DNA of 7,413 nucleotides from Pseudomonadota bacterium. GTDB taxonomy: Bacteria; Pseudomonadota; Alphaproteobacteria; Rhizobiales; Rhizobiaceae. Below, piece after piece: positions 5,416 to 7,413 of the stretch (positions are counted from its first letter, which is position 1; the number at the start of each line of letters is the position of its first letter). The DNA is taken from the NCBI GenBank assembly GCA_003242525.1, contig QGUU01000113.1, positions 1 through 7,413 on the forward strand. Reading direction: 5' to 3'. The notes under the pieces are model-generated. The model saw only the letters and a program-made list of their open reading frames with translations. It made no database searches and was not told the DNA's origin. The translations under genes were made by a program, and so were the position numbers.

Positions 5416-6542
5416 CGAAGCAGGCCATCGACAAGGCCCGGCAGGAAGCGCTGGATCGGCGCTACATGGCGGCTGCGCTGCGTCTGTCTCGCCGCAATCT
5501 CGGCCTGACGGGGACCAATCCCTCCGTGGGCACGCTGATTGTTCGCGACGATGGCGGCGGCCCGATGATCGTCGGCAGGGGCGTTACCGCCTTGGGCGGG
5601 CGGCCGCACGCCGAAGCCGAGGCGCTGGCCGAGGCCGGGGAGCTGGCCCGCGGCGCGACGGCCTATGTCACCCTGGAGCCATGCGCGCACCATGGCCGTA
5701 CGCCGCCTTGCGCCAATGCGCTGATTGACGCGGGTATCGCCCGTGTCGTGGGTGGGGCCAGCGATCCCGATCCGCGCGTGTCCGGCAACGGCTATGCGAT
5801 TCTGCGCGCCGCTGGCGTGGCGGTAACCGAAGGCGTTCTTGCCGAGGCGGCCGCCGACCTGATGGCCGGCTACATGAATCGATCTCTGCGCAAACGCCCG
5901 GAAGTTATTCTGAAACTTGCGCTTTCTACCGACGGCATGATCGGCAGGCGCGGGGCAGGGCCGGTTTTGATTACCGGGGAGATTTCGCGGCGCGAGGGGC
6001 AGATGATACGCGCCGAAGTGGCCGAAATCCTTTTCGGCATCCACACCGTTCTGGAGGACAATCCGGCGCTGACGGTGCGCCTGCCGGGACTGGAGAGCCG
6101 CTCGCCCGCTCGCATCGTGCTCGACAGCCGCCTCAGGCTGCCGGAAGAATCCAAACTCGTTGCCGAGACGGGGAGGGTGCCGCTTATCATTGCCACCCAC
6201 ACGGATGCGGATCCCGAGCGCCGCGTCGTTCTGGAGCGGCACGGCGTTCGCTTTATAGGTGCCGATACTGTCGACGGGCGCATTGCGCTGCCTGAACTGA
6301 TGGAGGATCTCGGTTCGCTCGGAATGGCGAGCGTGCTTGTCGAAGGCGGCGCGGAGGTCGCCAGGGCCTTTCTTGCCGAAGACCTCGTCGACCGGATCAT
6401 TCTGTTCCGCGGCCCGGTTGAGATCGGCGAGGGCGGGATTGCGGCGCCGCTGGACGAGGACAGCATACCGCCGGGCTTCAGGCTGGTGCGGACAATGCGT
6501 TTCGCGGACGATTACTGCAATGAATGGGTGAGAGTTTCCTGA
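5412..6542 (+). CDS. ribD: Bifunctional diaminohydroxyphosphoribosylaminopyrimidine deaminase / 5-amino-6-(5-phosphoribosylamino)uracil reductase
   Basis: Encodes 376 residues from GTG 5412, which overlaps the nrdR stop as GTGA; GAGGAA (5398-5403) lies 8 nt upstream. The next in-frame ATG (5466, residue 19) would cut into the conserved RYMAAAL helix, so GTG is preferred. The N-terminal deaminase domain (about 15-150) has all zinc-site residues: His65 and Glu67 in PHAEAEAL, Cys90 in [12 protein letters not shown] and Cys99. The C-terminal NADPH-dependent reductase domain (about 160-376) starts [16 protein letters not shown] and includes [26 protein letters not shown] and [12 protein letters not shown]. 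The enzyme carries out the second and third steps from GTP towards riboflavin in the cytosol. The usual DDP after TVL reads DNP here, a mild substitution that I would not read as loss of activity. Coupled to nrdR and ribE. Confidence 0.97.
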   Translation: MTKQAIDKARQEALDRRYMAAALRLSRRNLGLTGTNPSVGTLIVRDDGGGPMIVGRGVTALGGRPHAEAEALAEAGELARGATAYVTLEPCAHHGRTPPCANALIDAGIARVVGGASDPDPRVSGNGYAILRAAGVAVTEGVLAEAAADLMAGYMNRSLRKRPEVILKLALSTDGMIGRRGAGPVLITGEISRREGQMIRAEVAEILFGIHTVLEDNPALTVRLPGLESRSPARIVLDSRLRLPEESKLVAETGRVPLIIATHTDADPERRVVLERHGVRFIGADTVDGRIALPELMEDLGSLGMASVLVEGGAEVARAFLAEDLVDRIILFRGPVEIGEGGIAAPLDEDSIPPGFRLVRTMRFADDYCNEWVRVS

Positions 6543-7159
6543 TGTTCACCGGCATCGTCACCGACATAGGCACCGTCGTTTCCGTGAAGCGGCTGCGGGA
6601 AGGTATTGGGCTGCGCATCGAAACCGCTTACGAGCCCCAGACAATTGACATCGGCGCGTCCATCGCCTGCGGTGGCGTATGCCTCACTGTCACGGCCCTG
6701 CCGGAGCCGGGCTCGAAAGACCGGTGGTTCGAGGTCGAGGCCTGGGAAGAGGCGCTCAGGCTCACCACGATTTCGCAGTGGCGGGTTGGCACGCGCGTGA
6801 ATCTGGAGCGGGCGCTGAAGATCGGCGACGAGCTTGGCGGCCATATCGTATCCGGCCATGTCGATGGAACGGCCGACATCCTTGCGCGCGACGATGAGGG
6901 CGATGCCGTGCGCTTCACGCTGGAGGCTCCGCGCGAACTTGCGCGGTTCATTGCGCCCAAGGGCTCGATAGCGCTCGACGGTACGTCATTGACGGTCAAC
7001 AAGGTGAGCGGCACGCGCTTCGACGTGCTGCTCATCCATCACTCGCTGTCCGTCACAACATGGGGGGAGCGCGGGGTGGGGGACCGGGTCAACGTCGAGA
7101 TCGACACCATGGCGCGATATGCCGCACGTCTGGTGGAGGCCGCGAGAGAAGGGCTTTGA
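6542..7159 (+). CDS. ribE: Riboflavin synthase (alpha subunit type)
   Basis: Encodes 205 residues from ATG 6542, sharing one base with the ribD stop (TGATG); the start gives the near-invariant MFTGIV N-terminus, and a GTG 18 bp upstream in frame is not needed. Two lumazine-binding repeats are visible: the first (about 1-97) with GASIACGGVCLTV and WEEALRLTT, the second (about 98-200) opening with GGHIVSGHVDG and containing GSIALDGTSLTV and SLSVTTWGER..GDRVNVEID. It dismutates two 6,7-dimethyl-8-ribityllumazine molecules into riboflavin and the pyrimidine substrate of RibH, acting as a cytosolic trimer. Length and motifs match the rhizobial enzyme. Some genomes call this gene ribC. It follows ribD and precedes ribH, consistent with pathway clustering. 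Confidence 0.97.
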   Translation: MFTGIVTDIGTVVSVKRLREGIGLRIETAYEPQTIDIGASIACGGVCLTVTALPEPGSKDRWFEVEAWEEALRLTTISQWRVGTRVNLERALKIGDELGGHIVSGHVDGTADILARDDEGDAVRFTLEAPRELARFIAPKGSIALDGTSLTVNKVSGTRFDVLLIHHSLSVTTWGERGVGDRVNVEIDTMARYAARLVEAAREGL

Positions 7160-7252
7160 AGCAGATCGTGCGAATTCGCGGAACTGATTGCGCCGGGCGC
7201 TTGCGGTCCTGCCCGCTTAGGCCTAATTGACGCGCTTTCCTGGAGACCCCTC
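7160..7252. other. Spacer between ribE and ribH
   Basis: 93 bp between the ribE stop and the ribH start. It contains only short GC dyads (for example around GCGCCGGGCGC, 7191-7201), too weak to call a terminator. It is too short for, and lacks the conserved boxes of, an FMN riboswitch. The ribH ribosome site GGAG (7242-7245) lies at its end. Confidence 0.5.
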
Positions 7253-7413
7253 ATGGCTGGTATGTCTGATCACGGCAAGGCATTCATCCGTCCCGCACGT
7301 CAGGTGCATCTCCTTATCATCGAGGCCCGTTTTCATGATGGGCTGGCCGCCGCTTTGCTGGAGGGTGCGACGAGCGCCCTTGACGAGGCTGGAGCCACTT
7401 ACGACGTCGTCAC
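7253..7413 (+). CDS. ribH: 6,7-dimethyl-8-ribityllumazine synthase, N-terminal part
   Basis: Runs off the right edge; 53 complete codons from ATG 7253 are visible of a protein usually near 150-160. GGAG (7242-7245) lies 7 nt upstream. The visible residues, with a short polar lead followed by HLLIIEARFHDGLAAALLEGA and then AGATYDVV, match the start of lumazine synthase: the first beta-strand and ARF/Y substrate-pocket motif, then the first helix. RibH condenses the pyrimidine intermediate with 3,4-dihydroxy-2-butanone 4-phosphate to give lumazine, the substrate of RibE just upstream. An in-frame ATG at 7262 is a possible alternative start. The active-site His and the C-terminal half lie outside the window, so completeness cannot be judged. 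Confidence 0.93.
   Translation, partial: MAGMSDHGKAFIRPARQVHLLIIEARFHDGLAAALLEGATSALDEAGATYDVV

Noticed and set aside
6048..6075. DNP instead of the usual DDP in the RibD reductase TVL motif
   Set aside because: It is a conservative change with all other RibD motifs intact; not evidence of inactivation or altered substrate.
5337..6242. Minus-strand reading frame of 301 codons opposite ribD
   Set aside because: It is a shadow frame; RibD zinc ligands and reductase motifs fix the coding strand as +.
7160..7252. Possible FMN riboswitch before ribH
   Set aside because: The spacer is only 93 bp, lacks the conserved FMN-element boxes and has no multi-helix structure visible by eye.

Overview
This window reads as ordinary core chromosome of an alphaproteobacterium, most likely of the Rhizobiales (Hyphomicrobiales), near Mesorhizobium, Brucella and their relatives. 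The grounds are: GC-rich composition (about 60% by eye); the order hibch-like, DUF6163, ldtR, L,D-transpeptidase, glyA, nrdR, ribD, ribE, ribH, which I recall from that order; and protein motifs typical of it. All genes lie on the + strand. I see no mobile element, CRISPR array, tRNA, rRNA or sign of recent transfer.

Region 1 (1-1086). The C-terminal two thirds of a 3-hydroxyisobutyryl-CoA hydrolase-like enzyme of the crotonase superfamily enters from the left. It overlaps by a GTGA junction with a small four-helix membrane protein of the DUF6163 type.

Region 2 (1087-3371). An AT-richer 198-bp spacer holding a perfect 12-bp palindrome precedes ldtR, a MarR/winged-helix regulator. A gap of about 320 bp with no convincing gene follows. 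It contains a strong stem-loop directly after ldtR, a short GC-rich direct repeat and a TGGCA/TGCCA dyad. Next comes a YcbB-type L,D-transpeptidase with a textbook twin-arginine signal and an intact Ser-x-Gly-Cys active site. This is the known LdtR/Ldt cell-wall remodelling pair described in Liberibacter and Sinorhizobium.

Region 3 (3372-7413). A strong hairpin separates the transpeptidase from glyA (serine hydroxymethyltransferase). A structured 115-bp spacer follows, in which one segment can pair with either of two upstream copies of the same 9-mer. Then come nrdR, ribD, ribE and the start of ribH. nrdR/ribD (GTGA) and ribD/ribE (TGATG) overlap, so these three are very probably co-transcribed and translationally coupled. 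RibD and RibE, with lumazine synthase RibH between them in the pathway, carry riboflavin synthesis from the pyrimidine intermediate to riboflavin. NrdR is the ATP/dATP-sensing repressor of ribonucleotide reductase genes.

I did not find a clearly undescribed system. The points most worth a second look are the candidate LdtR operators, the Tat-type export signal on the transpeptidase, the uncharacterised DUF6163 protein beside the ldt locus, and the alternative-pairing RNA structure between glyA and nrdR.
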